Shown: piece after piece, positions 36,801 through 50,500 of the stretch
How the letters are laid out: every line of letters begins with the position of its first letter
How positions within the stretch are numbered: position 1 is the stretch's first letter
Source: Tetradesmus obliquus
Lineage: Eukaryota; Chlorophyta; Chlorophyceae; Sphaeropleales; Scenedesmaceae
Direction of reading: 5' to 3'
Assembly (NCBI GenBank): GCA_030272155.1
Contig: CP126206.1
Span: 3,162,001-3,226,000, forward strand
DNA: 64,000 nt
The notes under the pieces: generated by a model
What the model was told of the DNA's origin: nothing
Database searches by the model: none
Seen by the model: only the letters and a program-made list of their open reading frames with translations
Program-made: the position numbers and the translations under genes

Positions 36801-37967
36801 TCACCGCATTTTGGCACATACATTTAACACATGTACTGCCTGCACTGCTTGTAATGCCTGCATCATCTGCTGCTACAGGCCGGCCACGTGAGCCTTGAAG
36901 GCGTGCTGGCCTGCATAGCGCCCTCAGCAGATGACAGCAGCCTACAAGGCCAACCTGGAGGCACTCACCGACTGTGCTGACGTTTCTGCCTTTGCTGCAT
37001 GTACTGCCGGTTCTGCATGTACTGCCTGTACTGCAGGCCAGCCATGTGAGCTTAGAAGGCATGCTTGCCTTCATTGCACCCTCAGCTGACGGGCTTGCAA
37101 GTTGCTGTTCATTCAATTCGTAGACTAAACACAAGTACGGCTTGTAATGTTTGTACTGCCCCCACAGGCTGGCCACGTGAGCCTTGAAGGTGTGCTGGCC
37201 TACATAGCACCCTCCGCAGATGCCATGGCAGCAGCATACAAGGCCAACCTTGAAGCACTGACAGATGATGTGAAGCAGCTTGGCCTAGTGAAGCTGGGCG
37301 ATGGTGGCAAGGAGGCGCCAGCTGCTGCTGCTGGCGGCCGGGCTGCAGCATTGCTTGCAGGTGCGGGCTTGTAGTGCAACAGCCTGCGATTTTTGTCGCA
37401 GAGCTGAATCCCTCGCAACAATCGGCGTTATTTGTGTTTTGTTATGATTGTTTGCGTTGATTGCGGTGGCCAATCTGGAGGCACTGACAGATGATGTGAA
37501 GCAGCTTGGCCTAGTGAAGCTGGGCGATGGTGGCAAGGAAGCGCCTGCCGCTGCTGCTGGCGGCGGCCGGGCTGCAGCATTGCTTGCAGGTGCGCGCTTG
37601 TTGTCAGCTGTTGGTAGGCAGTGAGTTATAGTGTATCCGTGTTTTGTAAACTGTGTGTGTAGTGTGCTTGCATAGGGAGCGTAAAGAGTTGACCGAGGGA
37701 GCATAAAAGTTTGACCGCTGTTGTGCCTGTTGGTGCTGCCTACGCAACCCGGATGCCAGCGCGAGCGAGCGCGCGGTATTCTATATGTTACAAGCTATGG
37801 CTGCACTGAAGCAGACCTCTGCTTCTGCCATGACCACTGCAGGCAACCTTGACGCAATCGCCAGCGAGCGCGGCATCACAAACGACGTCAAGGACGATGC
37901 CTACGACGCACCCGGCCGGGGCCGCGGCATACCCGGCAGCAGCAGCATGCCTCTCAACCCTGCAGCC

Positions 37968-38027
<60 letters not shown>

Positions 38028-38275
38028 AGCAGATTGGACGCGGTTGCGAGCGAGCGCGGTATGTTCAGCTTCAGTCGCCCATTTTACCCAAATGCTGCTG
38101 CTGCTGCCATGTCCACTGCAGGCAACCTGGACGCGATTGCGAGCGAGCGCGGCATTACAAACGATGTCAAAGATGACGCCTATGCAGCACCCGGCCGGGG
38201 CCGCGGCATACCCGGCAGCGGCATGCCGCTAAACCCTGCTGCTGCTGCATTTATGCCCCCTGGTCCAATGGGCCT

Positions 38276-38310
<35 letters not shown>

Positions 38311-41300
38311 GGATGCTGCCGCCGAGTGGCATGTGGGGTGCCCGGGGCATGCCACCCCAGCAGCAGCAGCAGCAGATGGGTGGAGGTGGGGGTATGGGTG
38401 GTCCTGGAGGCTATGGCGGCATGCAGCAGCAGCAGCAGCAGGGAGGGATGCAGGGCAACGGGGCAATGATGGGTATGGGTGGGGGCCAGATGCAGCCAAT
38501 GCAGGGGGGAATGCGAGGCGGTATGGGTGGTCCGATGATGATGGGAGCAGCAGCAGCAGCAGCAGGAGGGGCAGTAGGAGGGTCAGCTGCAAGAGGAGGG
38601 GCTGGGGGTGCGGGCTATTCAGCGAGTTACAGTGTGATGCCTGCAGCGCAGCTGGAGCTGGATGCGCACTCAATGGATCGGCCGTTGCTGGATGGCAGTG
38701 CGGGGCACTTGCAGCTGCTGGCGGCGCTGATGAAGGCGGGGGACTGGCAGCACGCGCTGCTGCTGCTGGACTTTATGCAGGTGGGAGCGGCATCCGTGCT
38801 GTTATAACATGTTACAAATGTGTTCTGAACGTCATGTGACTGCTTGATCTTGGCACTGTCTGGAGTTGTCTTGTGATGTGATGTATTGCACTACAGCGGT
38901 CAAACCTGGTCAAACACGTGCTGGTCAAACCTGTTCACACACGCGCTGGTCAAACCTGGTCAAACATGCGCTGGTCAAACCTGGTCAAACATGCCCTGGT
39001 TTCATCTGCTGCTGCAGGGCGTGCTGAGTGTGCAGGCGGCCAATGACATTGCCATCAGCACAGCCATGTTGGCACACCTAAAGCGCCTGCTAGAACCCTG
39101 CTACAAAGCCCTATACCCTAAGGGTCCTCTAGGAGGCAACATACTGCACAAAACCCCCTACAACCTGGGACCCAAGGGCTTTGCCTCCTCAGGGTTCAGG
39201 GGCGACAGTCAAAACCCTGGCCTGAGCGCTGAGGCGCTAAAACCCCGGGGGCCGGAGCTGGAGCCGCTGGGGTTTAAGCTGCTGGAGCATGCCGGGGTTT
39301 ATGTGTACCGGGACCCTGAGGTCATGGTTATGCTGCTGCGGGTGCTGCAGCACGAGCTGCTGTTCTATGGAGGGCTGGCGCCACAGGAGTGGCAGCATCA
39401 GCAGCAGCAGGTCAACAATGATAAGGTCGCGCAGGTGCGTGTTTGGGCATAGGTTAAGTGGCGGTGGTGACAATTGGGCTCATGCCAGTTGCTCTGCGCT
39501 TGCCTGCATGAGCGCAACATGTATAGTCATGGTCATCAACGTCTTGAACCCACGTAATTCACTTTGCCACAGCCGGTTTGGTTCCGCTGCCCCTCAGCAA
39601 GGCCGGCTGGGGTCTGGCATTACATTGCCAAATCAATATGAACTAGGCCAGTGTTGTTTGTGTATTGAATTGAGGATCCATAAGCATGATGTGTTCTTGA
39701 CATTATCGTGACAGCAGGTGTGCAAGGTGCTGGCCGAGGTGGCCTTGCCTGCCCTTTCTCTCAGCCAGGCCAACTGGGGCCTGTCGTGCAACCGCTGACA
39801 ACCGCACTCATCATATACAACTAAACCCTTGTCTCTCTCTGCTAATCCGCAGGTGTGCAAGGTGCTGGCCGAGGTGGCCCTGCCTGCGCTGTCGCTCAGC
39901 CAGGCCAACAGGGGGCTGGCCCACGAGCTGTGGGCAGTGATGCAGCTGCTGCCATTCCACGACCGCGCAGAGGTATGGGTGTGCTGTTGTTCTGGTTTGG
40001 TGTTGTATCGTGTGCTTACAGTTGTAACTGGCTACAGCGTTAGATTGGCGTGAGCTGTGGGCAGTGATGCAGTTGCTCCCTTTCCACGACCGGGCAGAGG
40101 TGTGTGCTGCTGCGGCTGTTTTCAGCTGTGTTCATATACCGTCAGAAAAGCTTTTCACTGCCGTGTACACATCCATTGCAGCAGGGGTGGGAGATCTCTG
40201 CAGCAGCATGGTGCATTAGCTGTGGGGAGTAATGCAGCTGCTGCCTTTCCACGGCCGCGCCGAGGTGCAAGTGTTGCTGTTGTTGACAGAGAGATCACAT
40301 CTGCTTGTAAGCGTGTGGTGATTTGCTGGTTTGGCATGTGCTTCCTGCATTGTGCCTGTCTTCAAGCCAACTGCAAAGTCATGTTATAGACGGCATCCGC
40401 AACGGACACTCAACCCTCAAAACATGACCTGCCACTTTTTTTCTGGATTTCTCACTGCCCAGGTGTACCGGCAGGGCCTGGCGGCCTGCAACAGCTGCCC
40501 GCCTGCTGCTGCTGCCGGACAGATGGCTGTGAAAGCCTTCAAAAAGATCAAGGCGCGCCTGGCACTGCCAGACAAAGCTGACAAGTGAGCGATGTGCATC
40601 TACACATGATAAACAACCAACATCATACCAGGACAAGAGGGTTGATCATTGCCAGGTTGATTGCTGAACTTGTCAATGCAGCAGCGGGCAGTTGCTGCAA
40701 ATTTGCAGGCGATGCAGGAGACAGCTGTCCTGACTGCGCTGCTGCTGCTGCCTCCGCTGCTGCCGCCACTGCCACCTCTGCAGGGGCCGCAAGGACGTGG
40801 TGCGCGCCAACGCAAACCTGCTGTCAAAGGTGTCACACTCCACGCCCCTGCAGGTGCGGCGGGCAGTTCAGTGTATGTGTCTCTGTCTCTGATTGCTGCT
40901 TGATTGCTGCTGCTGTGTTTGCTTTTCTGGAAGCACCCGGCGTGAGAGCTTGAAGCATCAGCCACACGCCGCTGCTCCTGTGCGGTCTATTAGCTGTTGC
41001 CGGTTTCCCTGCTGCTGCTGCTGCTGCAGGCCAGCACAACACTGCTGCTGCTGCTGCTGCTGCTGCTGCAGGTGGCTGACCAGGTGCTGTGGCAGGCGGC
41101 CTCCTTCCCCAATGCAGTGGAGCCGCTGGCAGAAGTGCTCAAGCTGCCAAACCCGCTCACCATGGACGCGCTGACATACATGGTGAGAAATCGTTAAATT
41201 TGAGGAATCAATCGCGCTGTTTTACTTTTTGTCTTTCTTTGGATTTCTTTGGATTTGATGGTCTTCCCCATTGCAGTGGAGCCGCTGGCAGAAGTGCTCA

Positions 41301-42666
41301 AGCTGCCCAACCCGCTGAACATGGACGCGCTGACGTATATGGTGAGAATCTGCGTAGTATTGAGAAAATGTTAGTGTTATTGCTGCTTTAGTTTTAGTTG
41401 GATTTGGTGTCCTTCCCCAATGCGGTGGAGCCGCTGGCACAAGTGCTCAAGCTGCCCAACCCGCTGAACATGGACGCACTCACATACATGGTGAATGACC
41501 GGATTGTTTTGCTATGTTTATCTTTTCGTCGGATTTGCCATCCTTCCTTACGGCAGTGGAGCCGCTGGCTGAGGTGCTCAAGCTGCCCAACCCACTGACC
41601 ATGGACGCGCTGACGTATATGGTGAGAATCTGCGTAGTATTGAGAAAATGTTAGTGTTATTGCTGCTTTAGTTTTAGTTGGATTTGGTGTCCTTCCCCAA
41701 TGCGGTGGAGCCGCTGGCACAAGTGCTCAAGCTGCCCAACCCACTGACCATGGACGCACTCACATACATGGTGCGGTATTATCAAACTGCAATGCTTTTC
41801 GTTCTGGGTCTTGTAATCGTAAATCACTATTAAGTGTCAGGGTTTATACGTGGCGCAGCTGGGCCACGCCTGGATGCCGGATGGCGGCGCCAACACCAGC
41901 CGTTGTTACCATTGCTGCTGCTGCTGCTGATCCCGCTGCCCCTGCTGCTGCTGCTACTGCTGCAGGCGCTGTACTGGTGGGGCCGGCTGGGTCGCGCCAA
42001 GATGAAGGAGGATGGTGCCAACGAGGAGGACTGGGTGTCTGGTGTGGCTGACCTAGTGGGCATAGGTGAGCAGGGCTTGAATGTCAGCAGGGCTCAGGTC
42101 TTAATGTTAGCAGGGTTTAGATCTCGATGTTGGCAGGGTGTAGCTCTCAATGTACAGCTGCAGAGCACAGGCCTTGGCTGCAACAGCAGGATGACGGAGG
42201 ACGGCGCCAATGAGGAGGACTGGGTGTCTGGCGTGGCTGACCTAGTGGGCATAGGTGAGCAGCAGGGTTTGGGGTTGGATGTTTGCATCAACAGCAGCGC
42301 GCAGGTGGATGCTGAAGCAGGGAATGAGGACTGGCATGGGTGAGCAGGAGCTGAAAGTTAGCAGGGTAGGGGTCTCAATGTGCAAAGTGCAGTTTTGTGC
42401 TGCAGCAGCAAGGTGAGGTGAGGGACGGCGCTAATAAGGAGGACTGGGTGTCTGGTGTGGCTGACCTAGTGGGCACAGGTGAGCAGGGCAACACGTCAAC
42501 AGGGTCGTGGTTGCGGCGCATAGTTGCAGGTCTTGGTTGCAGTAGCAAGATGAAAGAAAATGTGTGAACCAAAAGGACTGGGTCAGCGACGTGGCCAACC
42601 TAGTGGGAATAGGTGAGCAGCAGGGTTTTTTTGGGCTGCGGGGGTGTGACCCGTTGGTGCTGCTGC

Positions 42667-42743
<77 letters not shown>

Positions 42744-44502
42744 ACACCTGCTTTTTCGCTGCTGTTTTTGCTGCCGCACAGCTTGCGCCAACAGCAAGCA
42801 CAAATTGAAAGCTGAGCGCGCTGCTGCTGCTCCTCGCCAACCACCACTTGCTGCTTCTGCCACGTTTTGGTGTCGTTCTGCAGCCTGCTGCAGCAGCAAG
42901 CACAACTTCAAGCTGCAGATGCCTCTTTTATCATCCTTAATCAATATCATCTTACTGCACCTGTTGCATTCATTCTGCACTGCTCTGCAGCCTGCTGCAG
43001 TAGCAAGCACAACTTCAAGCTGCAGACGCTGCTGCCGTACGTGTTTGACGAGCTGCGGGGAGGCGACACGCTGGCGGTGCTGCTGCTGCGCAGCATCCTG
43101 CGCAAGATGACCGGCGTGGACGGGGTGAGCCACCTGACTTGTCACATTCACAGCACTGTTATGTTACATCGTTACTATTGCAACATGTTGTTTTTCCTGC
43201 AGCCCGTTGATGTGGCCCCTCCCCAGGCCAGCCTGCTGTGCAGGAATATAGCTGACTGAATTGTTACCTTCACAGCACTGGTATGTCACCAATACCAATA
43301 CCAATACCAATACATGTTACATTGTCGCTGTTTGTAACATGTTGTTTTCTCGTCAATCCTGAAGCTCGCCAATGTGGACCCCTCGCAGGCCAACCTGTTG
43401 TGCTATGGCTCAGTCATGCAGGCGGGGGCCATCCACAGCACTGCATTGTTACAATGTTACTAAACATAACATGTTGCTTTTCTGCCTTACCTGCAGCCGG
43501 CCAACGTGGACCCCTCCCAGGCCAGTCTGCTGTGCTGCGGCACCGTCATGCAGGCGGAGGCCATTCACAGCGTGGCAAACAGAGAGGAGCCAGCTTTCCA
43601 GATGGGCCGCAGCACACTGCTCAAGGTGAGGTTTTGGGTTTCATGGGTTATTTTGGGTTTATTTTGGGTTATTTTGTATCAGGGTTTAGCAAGACCTGAA
43701 ATGATACAGGCGAAGGCCATCCACAGCGTGGCCAACAGAGAAGAGCCTGCCTTCCAGATGAACCGCAACACGCTGCTCAAGGTGAGGTTTTGGGTTTCAT
43801 GGGTTAATTTGTATCATGGTTATGGAAGATTTGGGGTCATGCAGGCGCAGGCCATCCACAGTGCGGCAAACAGAGAAGAGCCTGCCTTCCAAATTGGCCG
43901 CAGCACACTGCTCAAGGTGAGGCTTGGGTTTTACAGTTTGTTTTGTAGCAGGGTTTGGAAAGGTTTGAAATGATGCAGGCGGAGGCCATCCACAGTGTGG
44001 CAAACAGAGAAGAGCCAGCTTCCAGATGGGCCGCAGTACCCTGCTCAAGGTGAGGTTTTGGGGTTTTGATGTTTAGTCTGGCTTGTTCGAGGACTGGGCC
44101 TGTTGGTGATGCAGGCAGAGCTCAGTCACGCAGTGTGGCAAACAGAGAGGAGCCTGCCTTTCAGATGGGCCGCAGCACCCTGCTCAAGGTGAGGTTGTTG
44201 GTTTCATGGGTTCTATCAGGGTTTTGGAAGATTTGGGGTCATGCAGGCGGAGGCCATCCACAGTGTGGCCAACAGGGAGGAGCCAGCTTTCCAGATGGGC
44301 CGCAGCACGCTGCTCAAGGTGAACACATATCCTGAGTTACAGCAGCCAGGCTATCAGGTTGTCAGTTTGTTTGTGCACACGTGATAAGCAGGGGCTTACT
44401 GGCTGTTCATTCAAGCTTCCTTGGCTGCAAAATGTAGCAGCTGCTGGTGCCGCTGGATGTGGTGATGGCTGATTTATAAACCTTCCGCCATTGCTTCTGT
44501 TC

Positions 44503-44553
<51 letters not shown>

Positions 44554-47500
44554 CTGCAGGTGCTGACAGAAGGTTCCTCAGACCAGCAGCTGCTGGTGCC
44601 GCTGGTGGTGGTGCTGGCTCAGCACCTGAAATGACTTGCTACTGCTGCTGCTGTCTGAAAACCACTGCGCAGTTGCTTACAGAGGGGTCCCCAGACCAGC
44701 AGCTGCTCGTGCCGCTGGCTGTGTTGGTGGTTTATTTTTTCCAACCTTCCGCCATTGCTTCTGTTGTTGCTGCTGCTGCTGCAGGTGCTGACAGAAGGGT
44801 CACCAGACCAGCAGCTGCTGGTGCCGCTGGCGGTGGTCATGGCTCAGCACCTGGACTGGAGCCTGTTCACGCTGCACACGCAGCACCTGAAGGAGCTGGC
44901 GGAGCAGCATGATCGAGTGAACGAGATCTGCCAGCAGGTGTGTTACTCGTTATGTTGTTACATTGCATTGTTATATCATGTGTCGTTGGGCAGCACCTGG
45001 ACTGGAGCCTGTTCACGCTGCACACGCAGCACCTGAAGGAGCTGGCAGAGCAGCATGATCGAGTGAACGAGATCTGCCAGCAGGTGTGTTACGTGTTATG
45101 TTGTTACATTATGTTGTTACATGACATATTCGTGGGCAGCATCTGGACTGAAGTCTGTTTACGCTGCACACACATCATGATGCTGAAGCACTGCGTGCTC
45201 AAAGACCAGGAAATGAAACCCAACGATTATCACAGGCTGAAACACGGCTGCTGCTGCTGCTACTGCTGCAGTACATCATGATGCTGGAGCACTGCGTGCT
45301 CAAGGATCAAGAGATGGAGCTCAAAGACTACGCAGCAGCGCTGCCGCCACTGCACGTGCTTATCCGGCAGTATGGCGTTCACCCCGGCATCGCCTGGATG
45401 CTGTGGCGGCCCGTGGTGGCTGCGCTGGAGCCGCAGCTCATGGCACGACTCGAGGTGTGTTATATCATCTGATTATTATGTGTGCTTTGTTGCATTCTGC
45501 TGTGTGTTTCTGTGGTATGTATGGTGCGCACATTTGCATCACGGGACGTCGCACACCAATTGCATGCATCCCGTCAGTAACTCACAAGATGTCTGGAATC
45601 TTGACTGCTACAGGCGCGGGCGCTTGCTGCAGCAGCAGCAGCAGGCGAGGAGGGCGAAGAAGGCGAGGCAGAGGCACTGCCAGATGCGGCAGCAGCAGCA
45701 GCAGCAGCAGCAGATGGCAGCAGCAAGGCGCCTGCTGCTGCTGCTGATGGCGAGGAGGGGGAGCTGCCTGAGGAGGGAGAGGCCATGCAGGGAGCGGAGG
45801 GGCCAGGTGAGCGTTGCGTGCACAAAACATTTTTTATTATTTAGATCAAACTGGTTTAGAGCAAGCAATTTTGTTTTGTTGGCATCGCTGTATGGTTGAA
45901 TGCTCCCACTGCCAGAAGAGGGAGAGGCCGTGCAGGAATGGAGGGGCCATGTGGGTGATTTGCTCTTTGAAAAAAAACATGTCAAAAACAGCATCAGAAA
46001 CCATTTCTGTAGCAAATTATTTGCAATGACAGTTTGTTGGTCTTTTGCATTCACAACTGGTCATGTGTTGTCGTTGTATGGCTTGATTGCTCCCACTGCC
46101 GGAGGAGGGAGAGGCCATGCAGGGCGTGGAGCGGCCGGGTGGGTTGTTATTAAGCAAGCTTGCTTACAACACAGCATGAGCACCTGCATGGTTCTGCTAG
46201 GGACAGCGATGCAGTAGCCGCCAATCTGGCCCTGCCCTTTTCTATTTACATCACAGCCTATTCACAACACAGCCTCAACCGTTGTGCTGCTGCGTGGTGT
46301 GTGATACGCAGGCGCTGCCCGGGCTAGTGCTGCTGCTGCTGCAGCAGCAGCAGCGGCAGCAGCCGAGTCAGCCGCCAAGCTGGCCCTGCCGGACTCCAAA
46401 ACAGCATACACAATGCGGCGTCTATTTACTTAACCTGCTACATGCTGCGTGCTGTCTGGAATGTAGGGGCTGCGCGGGCCGGCGCTGCTGCAGCAGCAGC
46501 AGCAGCTGCGGCAGAGTCAGCCGCCAAGCTGGCTCTGCCTGTCAGCCTCGCTGACGTGGAGGGCAGCGTTGGACAAATCGATGAGGCGCTGTTTAAGACG
46601 CTGCGGGTGAGAGTCCTGGAATTTGGCATGCCCATAATCAACAAAACATTTGATCTGACCACAAAGCTACAATTCAGTCACCAAATCTTCTGCTCCCCTT
46701 GCTAATCCTCTTGCTGATGTGTTGCCTAGATGCGAGCTGTGTGCACTTGCATATCTGTCTGAGTCACAACTTAATGCACTCCTCTGCAGGCTGCCTTGGA
46801 ATAACATTTAGTCGGTTTGTGCCCCTGTGCCGCCTCTGCCGTCATGACAATGTCACATAACAACCAGGAGCCGCTGTACATCGCCTTCTGGAGCCTGCGG
46901 CCGGAGGAGATGCATGTGCCAACAGACATGTGAGCCCCAGCTTTGCTGCAGTCAACAGCAACTGCATGTTTAACTGTATAGACGCCGCGTGTCACAGCAA
47001 CCGACAAAACGTGCAGGCGCACAGAGACGCTATTGCTCCGTGCAGGCCCTTGCATTGCACATCATCCATTACTTTCATCTCTGCCCCTGCCTTTCTGTGC
47101 AAGCCCTGAAGTCTTCCTGCTGTTCATGCTGCTGCTACCGGCTGTTTGTTATTTTGTTAACGAACATGTCATGTAACAGTTATGACACCCGCATTGGCGA
47201 GATGGAGGCGTTCCTGCGCACCTCAGGCAAGGAAGCCAGTCAGCTGCAGAACAGCATCGACAGCGAGAGGAGGGGCCTGGAGCGGCTGCAGACAGCGCCA
47301 GTGCACGGCAGAGGCGGCCCCAGGGTGGGTTTCAGGGTAACGTTTCAGGGCTTTGTGTGTGAGGTCTGGGATCCTGGTGTGTCTTTGAAATCAGACAGCG
47401 AGAAGAGGGGCCTGGAGCGGCTGCAGACAGCGCCAGTGCATGGCAGAGGCGGCCCCAGGGTGGGTTTAAGGGGTGAGGTTTAAGGGCTCTCTGTGTGAGG

Positions 47501-50500
47501 TCTTGGATGCTTGAGTTTCGTCGAAATCAGACAGAGAGAAGCGGTGTTTGGAACGGCTGCAGACCGCCCCTGTGCACGGCAGGGGCGTCCCCAGGGTGGG
47601 TATTTGCTGTGTTTTGCTTTTGGTATAGGGTTTGGGGGTGCCATTGCGTGTTTTGCTTTTGGTATAGGGTTTGGGGGTGCCATTGCGTTCAGACAGCGAG
47701 AAGAGGGGCCTGGAGCGGCTGCAAACAGCCCCCGTGCACGGCAGAGGCGCACATATAGCCAGCGGAGTACCTAAACACTCCCGAAGTCATGTGGGAGTTT
47801 TGATTTTCAGTGGCTGGGAGTAGGCACCTACTCCCGCACCCCAACTCCCATGGAGTTGGGCCTGGAGTACCCCTGACTGGAGCACCCAGGAGTACTCCTA
47901 AAGTACTCCAAATTTGTTTTTAAACTCCAGGAAGTATGTGGGAGTACTCTGGGAGTACTTCGGGAGTGCTTCAGCACCATTCCCGCAGAACCCTCGACCT
48001 GCCTGGAGGACCACTCCGAAGTACTCCAGCTACTCCAGGCTGACCTCCAAACTCACGCGAGAGTGCAGATGCGCCGTTTGCGACAATAACAATAAGTTTC
48101 TATCATTCCGAACCTACATTCTTGTTCTGGCTGAGCTCACGCATTCGCCAAAAGTTCCTTCTGGGTAGCTTGACGTGGCAGTTCCTTCGGTGCACGCGCC
48201 TTTTAACAAACAAGCATCGACAAATATTGCAACGTGAACGATTGCACCGCGTGAGGGTGCAAAAGCCGAATTTTCTTCCCTCGGTCAACTCTATAGGCCC
48301 AGCTCGGTCACTGGTCAAACTCCCCACAAGAACAGCAGCTGCACCTCAGCACAGCAGTGCTCATGATCAGCATACACTGGAGGTAATCGAACGAACAGCT
48401 AAAAAGTGACATCAAACCCATACACAACAACAGGGACACGGTGCTGTTTTGTAGACTCGCAGTGAAGCAAGCAATTAGGTCTTGTCTGTCGGCGCCATGC
48501 TGTACACTGTACACCGCGGCAGTTGTGCAGCCAGCCAGCAGCAGCAGCAGCAGCGTGAGCACACGCCTCCTCCAGAAACATTAGACGCGACGTGCTGGGT
48601 TTGATTTAGGGTTCAGGGTGCAGGGTTTGGTTTAGGTGATGCGTGCAGGTGAGGGTTTAGGGTTTAGGGTATCAGTGCGGCGATGCGAGCGGAGCTAAAC
48701 CATAACCCTAGCCTCCTAAAACCCTAACCCTAACCCTAGGCCACTGCTAGGCCGTGCTTCCCTGTGGTGGTGTGCTGGCTCGGCCGCCCACAGCGGCCCT
48801 AACCCTAGGCCACTGCTAGGGTTTTAGGAGGCTAGGGTTATGGTTTAGCGTAGCCAGTACGCAGTTTAGGGTTCTGTGTGGGGTTTCGGTTTAGGTGATG
48901 CATGCAGGTGAGGGGTTTAGGGTAGTTTGCGGTGAAGGGTGCAGGGTCTGGTTTAGGTGATGCGTGTAGGCCTAAGCACCCAGGTGCTTTAGCTGCCCTC
49001 GCTTTCCGTTCATGCTGCACAACAATTGCACGCTATCAGAGCGTGCAAACAACATAGGGCTTGTTCATCTGAAGGCAAGCAGCAAATGACATTGTACATG
49101 CAGCAGCAGCAGTCGAGATGCAGCTACGCAGCATGCATGCCAGCTGATGACGCATCCTGCAGAAGATGCAGCAGGCAGTTGTGCTGCCCTCTGCTTGAAT
49201 GGGCTTGTGCTGTAGTGCGACAGAAATGTGCCATGCACCACTGCACAGTGCACTCATGTGTGCAACTCATACAGGATACACCGGGCACACGGCCTCAATA
49301 TGAAATAAACAAAGTGCTGTCGTGTATGCTGAAGTACTCGAGTGCTGTTCAGTGCAACCTGGTCAACAGTAGAACTACTTTTGATGTGGTGATTGGCACG
49401 CGCCAAGTGTCCTGCATTGAAAGCTACAACTACATATCTTCCCCTTTGTGATGTTAAGCAACGACGCCGCGCCGCTGGGCGGAAACCATCGCATCGCATA
49501 CTGCACGTGCACGATAAGTGAATGTCTGGCTGAAGTACAGCTGTTCACTCGGAATATATATTGACTTATAGCAATCACGTTGCTTTGAAATAATTTTAAT
49601 AAAATGCGAACGCTGGCTGACATGCTGAACTGCCTGGAGTAGCTGGAGTACTCCGGAGTGCTACTCCAGGGGCCTGCCTGGGTGAGTGCGGGCGGGAGTA
49701 GCGGGAGTACTCCGGAGTGCTACTCCAGGGCCGGTTAGTACTAGGCCAGTAACTGGAGTAGCTAGAGTACTCCGGAGTGCTACTCAGGGGGTTGGCTAGG
49801 GTAGGAGCCATCCCGGAGTAGCGGGAGTACTCCGGAGTGCTGCTCCAGGGGGGTAGGGTGTGTCTCTTGCTGGGAGTACTCCCTGGAGTAAAATGGGAGT
49901 CTTAAGGCACTCCGCTGGCTATATGTCCAGAGGCGGCCCCACGGTGGGTTTTAGGGTTGAGCACCTAGCATATAGGGTTTTAGGCTTTTGAGTTCAGCTG
50001 CAGAACAGCATCGACAGCAAGAAGAGGGGGCTGGAGCGGCTGCAGACAGCGCCAGTGCACGGCAGGGGCGGCCCCAGGGTGGGTTGTTTGTGTTTTGGTC
50101 TGGGGTGTTAGTCGTTGGGTCACTGGGGTATCAGCCTGTGGGTTTGGGTTGAGGTTCAGTCACTAGTCATTGGGATTGCAGTCTTCTTGTTGAGGACCTG
50201 GGGCCAGGCAAGGAGGCCAGCCAGCTGCCGAACTCGATCGACAGCGAGAAGAGGGGGCTGGAGCGGCTGCAGACCGCCCCCGTGCACGGCAGAGGCGGCC
50301 CCAGGGTGGGTATTTGTTGTGTTTTGCTTTTGGTATAGAGTTTGGGGCTGCCATTGCGTTCAGACAGCGAGAAGAGGGGCCAGGAGCGGCTGCAGACCGC
50401 CCCGGTGCATGGCAGAGGCGGCCCCAGGGTGGGTATTTGTTGTGTTTTGCTTTTGGTGTAAGGTTTTTGGGTGCCATTGTGTTCAGACAGCGAGAAGAAG

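Noticed and set aside
49026-49451. 141-codon frame as transposase of the inserted element
   Set aside because: No DDE or hAT dimerisation motif can be seen and it is too short; the element is treated as non-autonomous.
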